A stretch of DNA of 64,000 bases from Streptomyces sp. Ru72 (GTDB taxonomy: Bacteria > Actinomycetota > Actinomycetes > Streptomycetales > Streptomycetaceae). Under the pieces are notes generated by a model. The model saw only the letters and a program-made list of their open reading frames with translations, ran no database searches and was not told the origin of the DNA. Both the position numbers and the translations under genes were made by a program. The stretch spans positions 61,767-125,766 of the forward strand of contig NZ_PQSR01000012.1 in assembly GCF_002920635.1 (NCBI RefSeq), read 5' to 3'. The stretch's first letter is position 1. Every line of letters starts with the position of its first letter. Below, piece by piece: positions 37,502-46,389 of this stretch.

Positions 37502-39385
37502 TCACAGATGGCGGCGTCGAGTGGCAGCGTGCCGTTCGTAGACCTCGCGCGCCTTGACCGCGGACGGCCGGGTCGCGGTCTCGGCCACGGGTACATCCCA
37601 CCAGGCCTGCGCCGGGGGCGCGCCCGACACAGTGTCTGCGGTTTCGGTCTCCACATAGACACATGTGGGAGTGTCCGCGGCGCGCGCCTCGGCGAGCGCG
37701 TCACCCAGGTCGCGTACGGTCCTGGCGCGCAGCACCCGCATCCCGAGGCTGGCCGCGTTGGCGGCGAGGTCCACGGGCAGCTTCGCCCCCGTGTACGTGC
37801 CGTCGTCGGAGCGGAAGCGGTAGGCGGTGCCGAACCGCTCGCCGCCCACCGACTCCGACAGGCCGCCGATGGATTCGTAGCCGTGGTTCTGCACGATCAA
37901 CACCTTGATCGCGACGCCCTCCTGCACGGCCGTCACGATCTCCGTCGGCATCATCAGATAGGTGCCGTCGCCGACCAGCGCCCACACGGGCCGGTCCGGC
38001 GCGGCCAGCTTCACCCCCATCGCTGCCGGGATCTCGTAACCCATGCACGAGTAGCCGTACTCGACGTGGTACTGGTCGGGGGAGCGGGACCGCCACAGCT
38101 TGTGCAGGTCACCGGGGAGCGACCCGGCCGCGCCCACGATCACGTCCGACTCGTCCACCACCGTGTCCAGAGCGCCGATGACCTGCGGCTGCGTCGGTCG
38201 CAGATCCGGTTCCTCGGCCTCGAAGCAGGCCTCGACGCGCTGCTCCCAGCGCTCCTTGTCCTCCGTGTACTCGATGACGTACCCGGGATCGACCCGGTGG
38301 TCGTGCAGCTCCAGCGCCTCGGTCAGCTCCTCCAGGGCGCTGCGGGCGTCCGCGACCAACGGCGTCCCGGACATCTTGTGCCCGTCGAACGACGCGATGT
38401 TCAGGTTGAGGAAGCGAACGCCCTCGCCGGCGAAGAGGGTGCCGGAGGCCGTGGTGAAGTCCGTGTACCGGGTGCCGACCCCGATGACCAGGTCGGCGGT
38501 GCGGGCCAGCTCGTCGGCGGCCGCCGTGCCGGTGTGGCCGATGCCGCCGACGTCCTGGGGGTGGTCCCAGCGCAGTGAGCCCTTGCCGGCCTGCGTGGAG
38601 GCGACCGGGATGCCGGTGGCCTCGGCGAACTCGGCGAGGGCCTCCTCGGCGCGGCTGTGGTGGACACCGCCGCCCGCGATCACGAGCGGGCGCCGGGCGG
38701 TGCGGATCGCCCGGACGGCCTCGCCGAGTTCGACCGGGTCGGGGCCCGGGCGGCGCACGCTCCAGGTGCGCTCGGCGAAGAACCCCTCCGGCCAGTCGAA
38801 GCCCTCCGCCTGCACGTCCTGCGGCAGCGCCAGCGTGACCGCGCCCGTCTCCACCGGGTCGGTGAGCACGCGCATCGCCTGGAGGGCGGCCGGGATCAGC
38901 GCCTCCGGGCGGGTGATCCGGTCGAAGTACTTCGACACCGGGCGCAGACAGTCGTTGACGGACACATCGCCGGCCTGCGGGACCTCCAGCTGCTGCAGGA
39001 CAGGGTCGGCAGGGCGGGTGGCGAAGACGTCGCCGGGCAGCAGGAGGACCGGGAGGTGGTTGATCGTGGCGAGGGCGGCACCGGTCACCAGGTTGGTCGC
39101 GCCCGGTCCGACGGACGTCGTCACCGCGTGCGTGGACAGCCGGTTCGACTGGCGGGCGTAGCCGACCGCCGCGTGCACCATCGACTGCTCGTTGCGGCCC
39201 TGGTGGTACGGCATGGCGTCGGGGTACTCGACCAGCGCCTGCCCGAGGCCCGCGACGTTGCCGTGCCCGAAGATGCCCCAGGTGGCGGCGATCAGCCGGC
39301 GCCGCACGCCGTCGCGCTCGGTGTACTGGGCGGCCAGGAAGCGTACGAGCGCCTGAGCGACCGTGAGCCTCGTCGTTGAGGTCAT
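37502..39385 (-). CDS. iolD: 3D-(3,5/4)-trihydroxycyclohexane-1,2-dione hydrolase IolD
   Basis: The 627-residue thiamine-diphosphate enzyme opens the ring of the diketo-inositol intermediate. The N-terminal domain has GNVAGLGQALVEY and the TPP-activating Glu region GRNEQSMVHAAVGYAR. The C-terminal TPP motif runs from GDGTYLMMPTEI to QNHGYESIGG. ATG 39385 has GGAGGGA upstream. Middle of the iolC-iolD-mmsA group, with its own possible promoter in the 287-base gap upstream. Confidence 0.95.
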   Translation of the reverse strand: MTSTTRLTVAQALVRFLAAQYTERDGVRRRLIAATWGIFGHGNVAGLGQALVEYPDAMPYHQGRNEQSMVHAAVGYARQSNRLSTHAVTTSVGPGATNLVTGAALATINHLPVLLLPGDVFATRPADPVLQQLEVPQAGDVSVNDCLRPVSKYFDRITRPEALIPAALQAMRVLTDPVETGAVTLALPQDVQAEGFDWPEGFFAERTWSVRRPGPDPVELGEAVRAIRTARRPLVIAGGGVHHSRAEEALAEFAEATGIPVASTQAGKGSLRWDHPQDVGGIGHTGTAAADELARTADLVIGVGTRYTDFTTASGTLFAGEGVRFLNLNIASFDGHKMSGTPLVADARSALEELTEALELHDHRVDPGYVIEYTEDKERWEQRVEACFEAEEPDLRPTQPQVIGALDTVVDESDVIVGAAGSLPGDLHKLWRSRSPDQYHVEYGYSCMGYEIPAAMGVKLAAPDRPVWALVGDGTYLMMPTEIVTAVQEGVAIKVLIVQNHGYESIGGLSESVGGERFGTAYRFRSDDGTYTGAKLPVDLAANAASLGMRVLRARTVRDLGDALAEARAADTPTCVYVETETADTVSGAPPAQAWWDVPVAETATRPSAVKAREVYERHAATRRRHL

Positions 39386-39672
39386 CGGTATCCCTCCGTG
39401 TGGTCCGGGTGGAAGCAGATCCGCACCTGGGGTACGGCCCTGCCGCCCTGCACGTCTCGACCGTACGTCGGTCGGACCTCCGGCGCGGGGCCGTAGCGGG
39501 CGGGGAGTCTGCGCTCGCACTTCGCTCCTGCCAGGGCGAAGCGGTCTCCCGCGCCGGAGGCGATCGGTGCCCGGGCGACCCGGACGCGTGCGCGAGGTCG
39601 GTCATCCTCGCGAAGACGGCGTCCCTGCCCGGGAGTTGTTGATTTTTGTCCGCTATGTTCCAGCCGTGGCGG
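39386..39672 (-). promoter_or_regulatory. iolD upstream region with candidate regulator motif
   Basis: This 287-base gap between iolC and iolD has no gene. Near 39640-39663 is an AT-rich patch; on the minus strand it reads AACATAGCGGACAAAAATCAAC. The GGACAAAA core matches the palindrome upstream of iolC, suggesting the same regulator controls both. Confidence 0.5.
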
Positions 39673-40626
39673 TCACTGCACCGCTCCCGCCGTGATCGCC
39701 GCCTCCACCTCGTCGGCCGTGGGCATCGCGGACGAGCACTCGAGGCGGGAGGCGACGATGGCGCCCGCCGCGTTGCCGTACCGCATGATCCGCTCCAGGT
39801 CCCAGCCGGCCAGCAGCCCGTGGCACAGCGAACCGCCGAAGGCGTCGCCCGCGCCGAGGCCGTTGAGGACCTGCACCGGGAGCGGCGGCACCTCGGCCGA
39901 CTCGCCCGTGCTGCTGACCGCGAGGACGCCCTTGGGTCCCTGTTTGACCACCGCCAGCTCGACACCGGCGTCGAGCAGGGCGCGTGCGGCCGTGTGCGGA
40001 TCGCGCTCACCGGTGGCGATCTCCACCTCGTCGACGTTGCCGACCGCGACGGTGGTGTGGCGCAGGGCCTGGGCGTAGAAGGCGCGCGCGGTGTCCGGGT
40101 CGCGCCAGAACATGGGCCGCCAGTCGAGGTCGAAGACCGTCGTACCGGCCTTGGCGCGGTGGGCGAGCGCCGCGAGCGTGGCGGTGCGGCTGGGCTCCTC
40201 GCACAGGCCCGTGCCCGTGATCCAGAAGACGCGCGCGGCACGGATCGCGTCCAGGTCCAGCTCGTGCGCGTCGATCTCCAGGTCCGGCGCCTTGGGCTGC
40301 CGGTAGAAGTACAGCGGGAAGTCGTCCGGGGGGAACACCTCGCAGAACGTGACCGGTGTCGGCAGCCCCGCCACCGGCGTGACCCAGCGGTCGTCGACGC
40401 CGAAGCCGTGCAGCGCCTCGTGGAGGTAGGTGCCGAAGGGGTCGTCGCCCGTGCGCGTGATCACCGCCGTACGCCGCCCGAGCCGGGCGGCGGCGACCGC
40501 GACGTTCGTCGCCGAACCGCCCAGGAACTTCCCGAAGGAGGTCACCTGCGGCAGGGGCACCCCGGTCTGCAGTGGATAGAGGTCCACGCCGATCCGGCCC
40601 ATGGTGATCAGGTCGTAGGCCTCCAT
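39673..40626 (-). CDS. iolC: 5-dehydro-2-deoxygluconokinase IolC
   Basis: The 317-residue PfkB-family kinase phosphorylates 2-deoxy-5-keto-gluconate in inositol degradation. It has MGRIGVDLYPLQTGVPL and FLGGSATNVAVAAARLG at the N-terminus, an active-site GLGAGDAFGGSL motif, and the FYRQPKAPDL segment typical of IolC. ATG 40626. Its promoter and an overlapping palindrome are visible upstream. IolB, IolE, IolG and the aldolase IolJ are not in the window and must be elsewhere. Confidence 0.94.
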   Translation of the reverse strand: MEAYDLITMGRIGVDLYPLQTGVPLPQVTSFGKFLGGSATNVAVAAARLGRRTAVITRTGDDPFGTYLHEALHGFGVDDRWVTPVAGLPTPVTFCEVFPPDDFPLYFYRQPKAPDLEIDAHELDLDAIRAARVFWITGTGLCEEPSRTATLAALAHRAKAGTTVFDLDWRPMFWRDPDTARAFYAQALRHTTVAVGNVDEVEIATGERDPHTAARALLDAGVELAVVKQGPKGVLAVSSTGESAEVPPLPVQVLNGLGAGDAFGGSLCHGLLAGWDLERIMRYGNAAGAIVASRLECSSAMPTADEVEAAITAGAVQ

Positions 40627-40655
40627 CGGGTTCCCTTCGCATCGGCTGTCCCCCA

Positions 40656-40700
40656 GGTCTAGCCGTGCCGGGGAGCCCTGTCAATGTTTTGTCCAGACAT
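40656..40700 (-). promoter_or_regulatory. iolC promoter with overlapping palindromic operator
   Basis: On the minus strand TTGACA (40684-40679) and TAGACC (40661-40656) are separated by 17 bases, a good sigma-70 (HrdB) promoter. Directly upstream and touching the -35 box is a 17-base pseudo-palindrome, ATGTCTGGACAAAACAT (40700-40684). A repressor bound there would block transcription. Confidence 0.7.
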
Positions 40701-40806
40701 TCGGATGACACCTTGACGTGGTTTCGGGACACCGAGGCCCGGTGGGCTTTCGGCGGCTGTGGCGGGTGGGCACCATGGGTGGTTTCCGGGGGTGCCGGGA
40801 GGGCGT

Positions 40807-41766
40807 ATGGCGAGCGGGATGGTGGCGCGCAGTGGGCGCGGACCGCGCGGGAGTTGGGAAACCGTGGTCGCGCGGCCGCATCCCCGGCTGCGCCCCGGTG
40901 TGATCGGCTACCGCGGGATCCGGCTCGCGCTCGACGGCCCGCGCAGCCGCCTGGAGACCCCCATCGGCGCGGCCACGCTGCTGCTCGGCTTCGAGGGCTC
41001 CGTCCGTATCGCGCGGCACGGACGGCCCCCGACGACCCTTGAGTCGGTGTACTCCGGATTGAACACCACCGCGGCCGTCGGCGAGCACGGCGGCCGCATC
41101 TTCGGCATCGAGATCCTGCTCACCCCCTGGACCGGGTTCACGCTCTTCGGCACCTCTCAGTACGAGTTGACCAACCGGCCCGTCGACCCCGACCGGTTGC
41201 CGCATCCCCCAGGTCGTGGCGGCCGGGCGGGCGTGGCCGAACTCGCCGTCGCACTGGCCGCGCTGCCCGGCTGGACGGACCGTTTCCGGCTGCTCGACGA
41301 CGTGCTCGCACGCTGGACGCAGGCGGGGCCCCCGAGTTCGGCCCGCGTGGTGCGCGCCTGCTCGCTGCTGCGGCGCAGTGGCGGTGCCGTGCCGGTGACG
41401 CGGCTCGCGGACGAGGTCGGGTGGAGCGTACGGCAGTTGGAGAACCGGTTCCGCGAACAGATCGGGCTCGGCCCGAAGGCCGCGGCCCGTGTGCTGCGGT
41501 TGCAACGCGCCCGGCGGCTGCTCGCCTCCGGACGGTCGGCCGCGGAGACCGCGGCGCTCTGCGGCTTCTACGACCAGGCGCATCTGGGCGGGGAGTTCCG
41601 GGCGATGACCGGGTGCACACCCCGGGAGTTCGCCGCGGCGCGCAGGGCGGTGGCGGCGGCGCGGTCCGGGCTGCCCGGGCCGGACCGGATGACGGGGGAG
41701 GCGACGAGCCTGGTGCTCTCGCCGAACGGCAGTGCGCATTTTTCCAAGACCGGAAGGATCGCCTGA
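40807..41766 (+). CDS. AraC-family transcriptional regulator
   Basis: The 319-residue protein has a C-terminal AraC/XylS double HTH (ACSLLRRSGGAVPVTRLADEVGWSVRQLENRFREQIGLGPKAAARVLRLQRARRLL, then CGFYDQAHLGGEFRAMTGCTPREF) and a ligand-sensing N-terminal domain resembling DUF6597. ATG 40807 is preceded by GGGAGG. It is divergent from iolC; a role in inositol control is possible, though the iolC palindrome looks more GntR-like than AraC-like. Confidence 0.87.
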   Translation: MASGMVARSGRGPRGSWETVVARPHPRLRPGVIGYRGIRLALDGPRSRLETPIGAATLLLGFEGSVRIARHGRPPTTLESVYSGLNTTAAVGEHGGRIFGIEILLTPWTGFTLFGTSQYELTNRPVDPDRLPHPPGRGGRAGVAELAVALAALPGWTDRFRLLDDVLARWTQAGPPSSARVVRACSLLRRSGGAVPVTRLADEVGWSVRQLENRFREQIGLGPKAAARVLRLQRARRLLASGRSAAETAALCGFYDQAHLGGEFRAMTGCTPREFAAARRAVAAARSGLPGPDRMTGEATSLVLSPNGSAHFSKTGRIA

Positions 41767-42137
41767 CGGCAGGCTGGGCCCGTGGCGGTCGCTGCGGGGG
41801 GAACGCGCGGACCGGCGGGCCGGGCCCGGCGCAGCGGGTCCGGCCCGCCCTGCACGGGGGGGCAGGGTCGGGCCGGGGTGGCCTGGTCGGCCGGGACCGT
41901 GCGCGTCACCGGTTCGCATGGGGCGGCAGCGGCCGCCCGGCCGCGGCCGAGGCGCCGACTCCTGCGGTGTCCGGGCTGCCGCGCCGCGCGAAACCAGTCA
42001 AGTGTGCCGGAAGGGTGAATCGCGCCCATTCCGGATATCACTCCATCGGAGGCGCAACCCGGGCGGGTGCCTCGCAGTTGACTCAACGTCGGGCATTCCG
42101 CCCGGCTGTTGTGACGATCCCCAAGGAGCACCTCTCC
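41767..42137. promoter_or_regulatory. Upstream region of the third chaplin
   Basis: 371 bases with no supportable gene. The right part (about 42020-42130) is less GC-rich and includes TTGACT near 42077, a possible -35 box for the chaplin. Confidence 0.45.
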
Positions 42138-42377
42138 ATGTCGCGTATCGCGAAGGGCCTTGCCCTGACCTCCGTTGCCGCCGCGGCCGTGGCGGGCACC
42201 GCCGGCATCGCCGCCGCCGACAGCGGCGCAAGCGCCGCCGCCGACAACTCTCCGGGCGTTCTGTCGGGCAACGTCGTGCAGGTCCCGATTCACGTTCCGG
42301 TCAACGTGTGCGGGAACACGATCGACGTCGTCGGCCTGCTGAACCCGGCGTTCGGCAACACCTGCGCCAACGGCTGA
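42138..42377 (+). CDS. Short secreted chaplin
   Basis: The 79-residue chaplin has a signal peptide ending around GIAAA and one chaplin domain (SPGVLSGNVVQVPIHVPVNVCGN...GNTCANG, Cys58 and Cys76 forming the loop disulfide). It is secreted and self-assembles on aerial hyphae. ATG 42138 has AAGGAG nine bases upstream. Located 14 kb from the chp/rdl locus. A terminator hairpin follows. Confidence 0.92.
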   Translation: MSRIAKGLALTSVAAAAVAGTAGIAAADSGASAAADNSPGVLSGNVVQVPIHVPVNVCGNTIDVVGLLNPAFGNTCANG

Positions 42378-42399
42378 CGCCCGACAGCGGACCCTTCTG

Positions 42400-42430
42400 C
42401 CGGCCGTTCCCCCCTCGGGGGGACGGCCGG
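42400..42430 (+). terminator. Hairpin terminator after chaplin
   Basis: CCGGCCGTTCCCCC pairs with GGGGGACGGCCGG (one G:U), three-base loop, 23 bases after the stop. Confidence 0.75.
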
Positions 42431-42627
42431 TTGGCGTCCTTGCGCCCGTTCGGCGTTGCACCGAACGGGTGGCACCGTCGCCGACCCACTCAGATGGCCT
42501 CTCATCAGCGAAAACGTGGTGCAAGACGGGCGGCGGACGCTACTGCGGGCAGCCGATCTGTTGCACGCCCCGGCGGCTCCTTCCACGGTGAGCACAAGCA
42601 CCCTCACCAACCATGAAGGGACCACTC

Positions 42628-43326
42628 ATGCCCGCTCTGTCCGCCCGTCGCCTCGCTTCCTCCGCTGTCTGCGCCACCTTGCTGCTCGGCATCACCGGCC
42701 CCGCCGCGGTGGCGGCCGACCACGACTCACCCCGCGGCCGTACCCACGCCTCCGCCCCCCTGCCCGGCCCGGAGGTGCTCCTGCCCCGGGTCCAGCGGCT
42801 CGCCGAAGCCGACCGTGCCGTGGCCCCGGTCTCCGAACTCCTCAAGGCCGCGCTCACGGCGCACAACCACCAGCTGCCCGCCAAGGAGGCGGCCAAGCTC
42901 AGCAGAGCCGCGCAGGACGCCGTCACCAGGATGGCCCCGCCCTCCCCGGCGCCGACCGTGCCCATACCCTCGCGCAACGACGTGCGGGGCGACGCGCTCG
43001 CCGCTCTGCGCAAGGCGGTCGACGACCTGGCCGCGGCGACCACGTCCGGCAACGGCGGTCAGGTGCTCCCCGCGGCCACGACCGTGCTCAACAAGCTCAT
43101 CAGCGTCCTCGTCGCCTTCGTGGCGGGCGGGGTGACCATGCCGCCCCTTCCCAGCCTGCCGAGCATGCCCAGCCTTCCGCCGTCGCTGATGCCGAAGCCG
43201 AGCGGGATGCCCACTGCCAAGCCCACGGCTCCTCCGACGTCCGGCTCGAAGCTCGCGCCGGCCGGCACGCCCACGGACCCGCCGCAGCACACGGTCTCGG
43301 CCATGCCGTACCCGCCCAAGCGCTGA
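42628..43326 (+). CDS. Secreted protein of unknown function
   Basis: The 232-residue protein has a Sec signal peptide (MPALSARRLASSAVCATLLLGITGPAAVAAD) and an Ala-rich helical middle (about 45-155). The C-terminal tail is rich in Pro, Met and Ser (PPLPSLPSMPSLPPSLMPKPSG). ATG 42628 is preferred since GAAGGGA lies six bases upstream; an ATG at 42613 precedes it. The chaplin next door suggests an envelope or developmental role. No family recognised. Confidence 0.75.
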   Translation: MPALSARRLASSAVCATLLLGITGPAAVAADHDSPRGRTHASAPLPGPEVLLPRVQRLAEADRAVAPVSELLKAALTAHNHQLPAKEAAKLSRAAQDAVTRMAPPSPAPTVPIPSRNDVRGDALAALRKAVDDLAAATTSGNGGQVLPAATTVLNKLISVLVAFVAGGVTMPPLPSLPSMPSLPPSLMPKPSGMPTAKPTAPPTSGSKLAPAGTPTDPPQHTVSAMPYPPKR

Positions 43327-43463
43327 ACCGGACCGGTCCGCACCGGGAGGCCGTAAGGGTTTCCGCCGGGTCGGGGGCTCGTTAGCCAGGACGCAACCGT
43401 CCCCTCCGGTGACTTGGGTCACCGAAGCTCCGGTGACTTCGGTCGCCGAAGAAAGGAACACGG

Positions 43464-43760
43464 ATGAAGTCCCACAAGGCCGTCGCGGTCGTCGCCGGGT
43501 CCCTGGTCGTCGCCGGCGTCGCCGCACCCGCCTTCGCCGACGACGCCTCCGACCTGACGCCCACCAGCCTCAACGGTGCTCTGCAGACCGTCACCACCCA
43601 GAAGACCCTCGACGTCCGCCCCATCGCCCACCAGTCCGACACCCTGGACACCGAGAACAAGCACTCCGTGCTGAGCACCGTGAACGGCGCGGCGGCCGCC
43701 CTCAACCGGCAGGCCGGCCCGGCCCGGCTGCTCGGCGGTCTTCCGCTCCGGGGCCGCTAA
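43464..43760 (+). CDS. Small secreted protein
   Basis: The 98-residue product has a signal peptide (MKSHKAVAVVAGSLVVAGVAAPAFAD) and a short hydrophilic mature part without cysteines. The signal peptide resembles that of the short chaplins, but the chaplin motif is absent. ATG 43464, ribosome binding site GAAAGGA. A hairpin terminator follows. Function unknown. Confidence 0.75.
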   Translation: MKSHKAVAVVAGSLVVAGVAAPAFADDASDLTPTSLNGALQTVTTQKTLDVRPIAHQSDTLDTENKHSVLSTVNGAAAALNRQAGPARLLGGLPLRGR

Positions 43761-43767
43761 GGCCTGT

Positions 43768-43814
43768 TGCGAAGTGGCGCCTGCCGCCCTCCGGGCGACG
43801 ACGCCACTTTCGCA
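43768..43814 (+). terminator. Hairpin terminator after small secreted protein
   Basis: TGCGAAGTGGCG pairs with CGCCACTTTCGCA (one bulge), enclosing an inner GCCGCCCTCCGGGCG-type hairpin, right after the stop codon. Confidence 0.65.
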
Positions 43815-43921
43815 GCAGCCCCGAGGCCCGGTCCCTCGTTCGTGTGGTCGCCGCCGTCCGCATCCCCCGGTCGGGCGAGAAACAGACCGGTGGCCCGCCG
43901 GGGCGTCGATACGGTTCCGCG

Positions 43922-44419
43922 GTGACCACAACTTCCAGCGCAACGCGTCCCTTCCGCGCCGCCGACCTCGGCACGCTCGTCGTCCTGGCCTGGAGCGGCG
44001 AGGCCCCCGGCGGGGAGATGCCCTACCTGCTCGCCTACTCCCTCGGCGACGGGGAGAGCGGTCCGGAGGGCTCGGCGGCCGCCGTCGAGGCGCTGCTGCG
44101 CGCCAACGGGCTGCACCCGGGCGATCCCCTCATCGACGGCACCCAGCGCCCGGGACTGCCCGTGACGCTGCTGGCCGAGGCGGGCCAGGCCGTCGTCACG
44201 ATGCCGTATCTGAACGCCCAGTGCACCGTGCCGCCTCAGTGGCTCGCCGCCCTCCGCGCACGCGGCCACGCCTACTTCCTGTTCGCCACCCGCCCCTGGC
44301 CCGAGGCCGCGCCCGGCAGGCCCGTCGAGCCGGAGCTGCTGGCGGCGTTCGCGGGCGCCGAGGAGACGCTGAGCACGGCAGCGCACGTGCTGGTGCCGGC
44401 CCTCAGCCTGCGCGGCTGA
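43922..44419 (+). CDS. DUF5949 family protein
   Basis: The 165-residue protein (GTG 43922) resembles the DUF5949 family of streptomycetes: LGTLVVLAWSGEAPGGEMPYLLAYSLGDG, the mid-protein PVTLLAEAGQAVVTMPYLNAQCTVPPQW and a C-terminal helix. No catalytic motif or membrane segment is seen; cytoplasmic. Function unknown. Ends 17 bases before the convergent dehydrogenase. Confidence 0.8.
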   Translation: MTTTSSATRPFRAADLGTLVVLAWSGEAPGGEMPYLLAYSLGDGESGPEGSAAAVEALLRANGLHPGDPLIDGTQRPGLPVTLLAEAGQAVVTMPYLNAQCTVPPQWLAALRARGHAYFLFATRPWPEAAPGRPVEPELLAAFAGAEETLSTAAHVLVPALSLRG

Positions 44420-44436
44420 CCCTCCGCGGCCGCCGC

Positions 44437-45396
44437 TCAGCCGAGGCGGCGCACCGGCTTCCCGGCCAGGTACGCCTGGATGTCCTCCACGGCCTGGCCG
44501 TAGTACGTCGCGTAGTTGTCGCGCGAGACGTAGCCCAGGTGCGGGGTGGCGAGCAGGCGCGGGGCGGTGCGCATCGGGTGGTCGGCCGGAAGCGGCTCCA
44601 CATCGAACACGTCCACGCCCGCGCCCGCGATACGGCCCTCGTGCAGGGCCGCGAGCAGGGCGTCCTGGTCGACGATGGCGGCACGTGAGGTGTTGATCAG
44701 GTAGGCGGTCGGCTTCATGAGCGCCAGTTCCGGGGTACCGACCAGGTCGCGGGTGCGCTCACCGAGCGCGAGGTGCACCGAGACGAAGTCGCTCGCCGCG
44801 AGCAACTCCTCCTTGGACCCGGCGAGTTCCACCCCCACCTCGTCCGCGCGCTCCTTCGTGAGGTTCTCGCTCCAGGCGGCGACCTCCATTCCGAACGCCA
44901 GCCCGACCCGCGCCACCCGGCTGCCGATCCTGCCGAGACCGAGGAGCCCGAGCCGCCGTCCGTGCAGGTCCGCGCCCACGGTGCTCTGCCATGGGCCGCC
45001 GCTGCGCAGGGCGTTGTTCTCCTCGACGATGCCGCGCGCGAGCCCGAGCAGCAGGGCCCAGGTCAGCTCGACGGGCGGTGTGCCGGAACTCTCCGTGCCG
45101 CAGACGGTCACCCCGTGCGCCTCCGCGGCGGCGTGGTCGATGACGCTGTTGCGCATCCCGGAGGCGACGAGCAGTCGCAGCCTGGGCAGCCGGGCGAACA
45201 ACGAGCCCGGGAACGGCACGCGCTCGCGCAGTGTGACCACGATGTCGAACTCCGCCAGCGCCGTGGCCAGGGCGTCCTCGTCGTCGAAGTGCTCGGTGAA
45301 GGACACCACCTCCACCCGGTCCCCGATCGGTGACCAGTCCGCGACGGTCGTCGCGATCTCCTGGAAGTCGTCGAGCACGGCACAGCGAAGCCGCAT
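44437..45396 (-). CDS. D-isomer-specific 2-hydroxyacid dehydrogenase
   Basis: The 319-residue NAD-dependent dehydrogenase has the Rossmann motif GLLGLGRIGSRVAR, the catalytic Arg in NTSRAAIVD, the Glu in GVDVFDVEPLP and the catalytic His in ATPHLGY. The family reduces 2-keto acids to D-2-hydroxy acids or the reverse; 3-phosphoglycerate-like and glyoxylate-like substrates are possible. ATG 45396. Stands alone. Confidence 0.92.
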   Translation of the reverse strand: MRLRCAVLDDFQEIATTVADWSPIGDRVEVVSFTEHFDDEDALATALAEFDIVVTLRERVPFPGSLFARLPRLRLLVASGMRNSVIDHAAAEAHGVTVCGTESSGTPPVELTWALLLGLARGIVEENNALRSGGPWQSTVGADLHGRRLGLLGLGRIGSRVARVGLAFGMEVAAWSENLTKERADEVGVELAGSKEELLAASDFVSVHLALGERTRDLVGTPELALMKPTAYLINTSRAAIVDQDALLAALHEGRIAGAGVDVFDVEPLPADHPMRTAPRLLATPHLGYVSRDNYATYYGQAVEDIQAYLAGKPVRRLG

Positions 45397-45489
45397 GTCA
45401 GCCCCCTTCGATCAACCGGGGCACCTTATCGGACGCCGTACGGCGGCCTGGTGACCCTGTGGACGGCTGCCCGGGAATGCGCCGTGCGG

Positions 45490-46218
45490 CTACTCTCCCT
45501 TCCTGGTGCCCCAGAGGTAGACGCTGTCACCGATGCGGAGCAGGGACCAGAGCGCCTTGGCGTCGTCGTACCGCAGATTCACGCACCCGTGCGATCCCGG
45601 GTCCTCGAAAATCGGCCGGTAGCTCGCGTGGAGGGCCTCACCGCGGTCGAAGAACTGGCTGTACGGCATGGGACCGGGAAACTGCGTCGAATAGAAGTCC
45701 TTCACGCGCCGGTAGATCTTGTGCCGGCCGTTGCGGGTGAGGTAACCCGGCCTGCCGGTACGCGCGGGGACGGGACCGAAGACGATCTTCTTGTTCTTCC
45801 GCACCCACAGCAGCTGACGGTTCTGGTCCACGCAGACGACGACTTTCGCCCCCGTGGGGCATCCGGTGAGGGACTTCTTGTGAGCCGCGGCCCAGGTCAC
45901 GCTCGCGGCTCGGTAGCTGATGAGGCCGGCATACCCGTCCGCCGGGTCGATCTCGTACTTCTGCTGCATCTTCTGGATGGCCGCGCAGTCCGCCGCGGAC
46001 TGCTCCCCGTCCTGGCGCAGGCCCAGATACTTCTCCACCTGTCGTTGATAAGGTCCCGCGGTGAGCCGGCATTCCGGGGTTTCGTCGTCGGTGGAGCGGA
46101 TGTGAGGAGTGCTCGCGGCCGAAGGCGCCGAGGTGACGGCGAGCGTCATGGGAAATGCCATGCCCGCGGTGGCCCAGATGCGAATCCAACGGAAGGGGAT
46201 TCGTTTCCTCCTTGCCAT
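45490..46218 (-). CDS. L,D-transpeptidase (YkuD domain)
   Basis: The 242-residue secreted protein crosslinks peptidoglycan through 3-3 bonds. It has a signal peptide with an Arg-rich n-region, then a Cys-paired helical segment resembling a peptidoglycan-binding domain (CRLTAGPYQRQVEKYLGLRQDG). The C-terminal YkuD domain holds the catalytic SHGCVNLR motif, with His in ALHASYRPIF upstream. ATG 46218 has GAGGGA upstream; a longer frame exists to 46284. Confidence 0.9.
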   Translation of the reverse strand: MARRKRIPFRWIRIWATAGMAFPMTLAVTSAPSAASTPHIRSTDDETPECRLTAGPYQRQVEKYLGLRQDGEQSAADCAAIQKMQQKYEIDPADGYAGLISYRAASVTWAAAHKKSLTGCPTGAKVVVCVDQNRQLLWVRKNKKIVFGPVPARTGRPGYLTRNGRHKIYRRVKDFYSTQFPGPMPYSQFFDRGEALHASYRPIFEDPGSHGCVNLRYDDAKALWSLLRIGDSVYLWGTRKGE

Positions 46219-46389
46219 CAGGTTCCCTCTCGGTACCGGCCCATGGGATGCGCGGGCGTGCGTCGACGGGGAACCAGTTGACATTTCCCGTTCCTGCCAA
46301 ACGGGGGCGCCGCGGGCATCACCCCAATGCCCCCGGCGGCACTCCCGGCACGGTGCCTTCCATTCCTCGACGGTCCGTCAGGCCTACCG

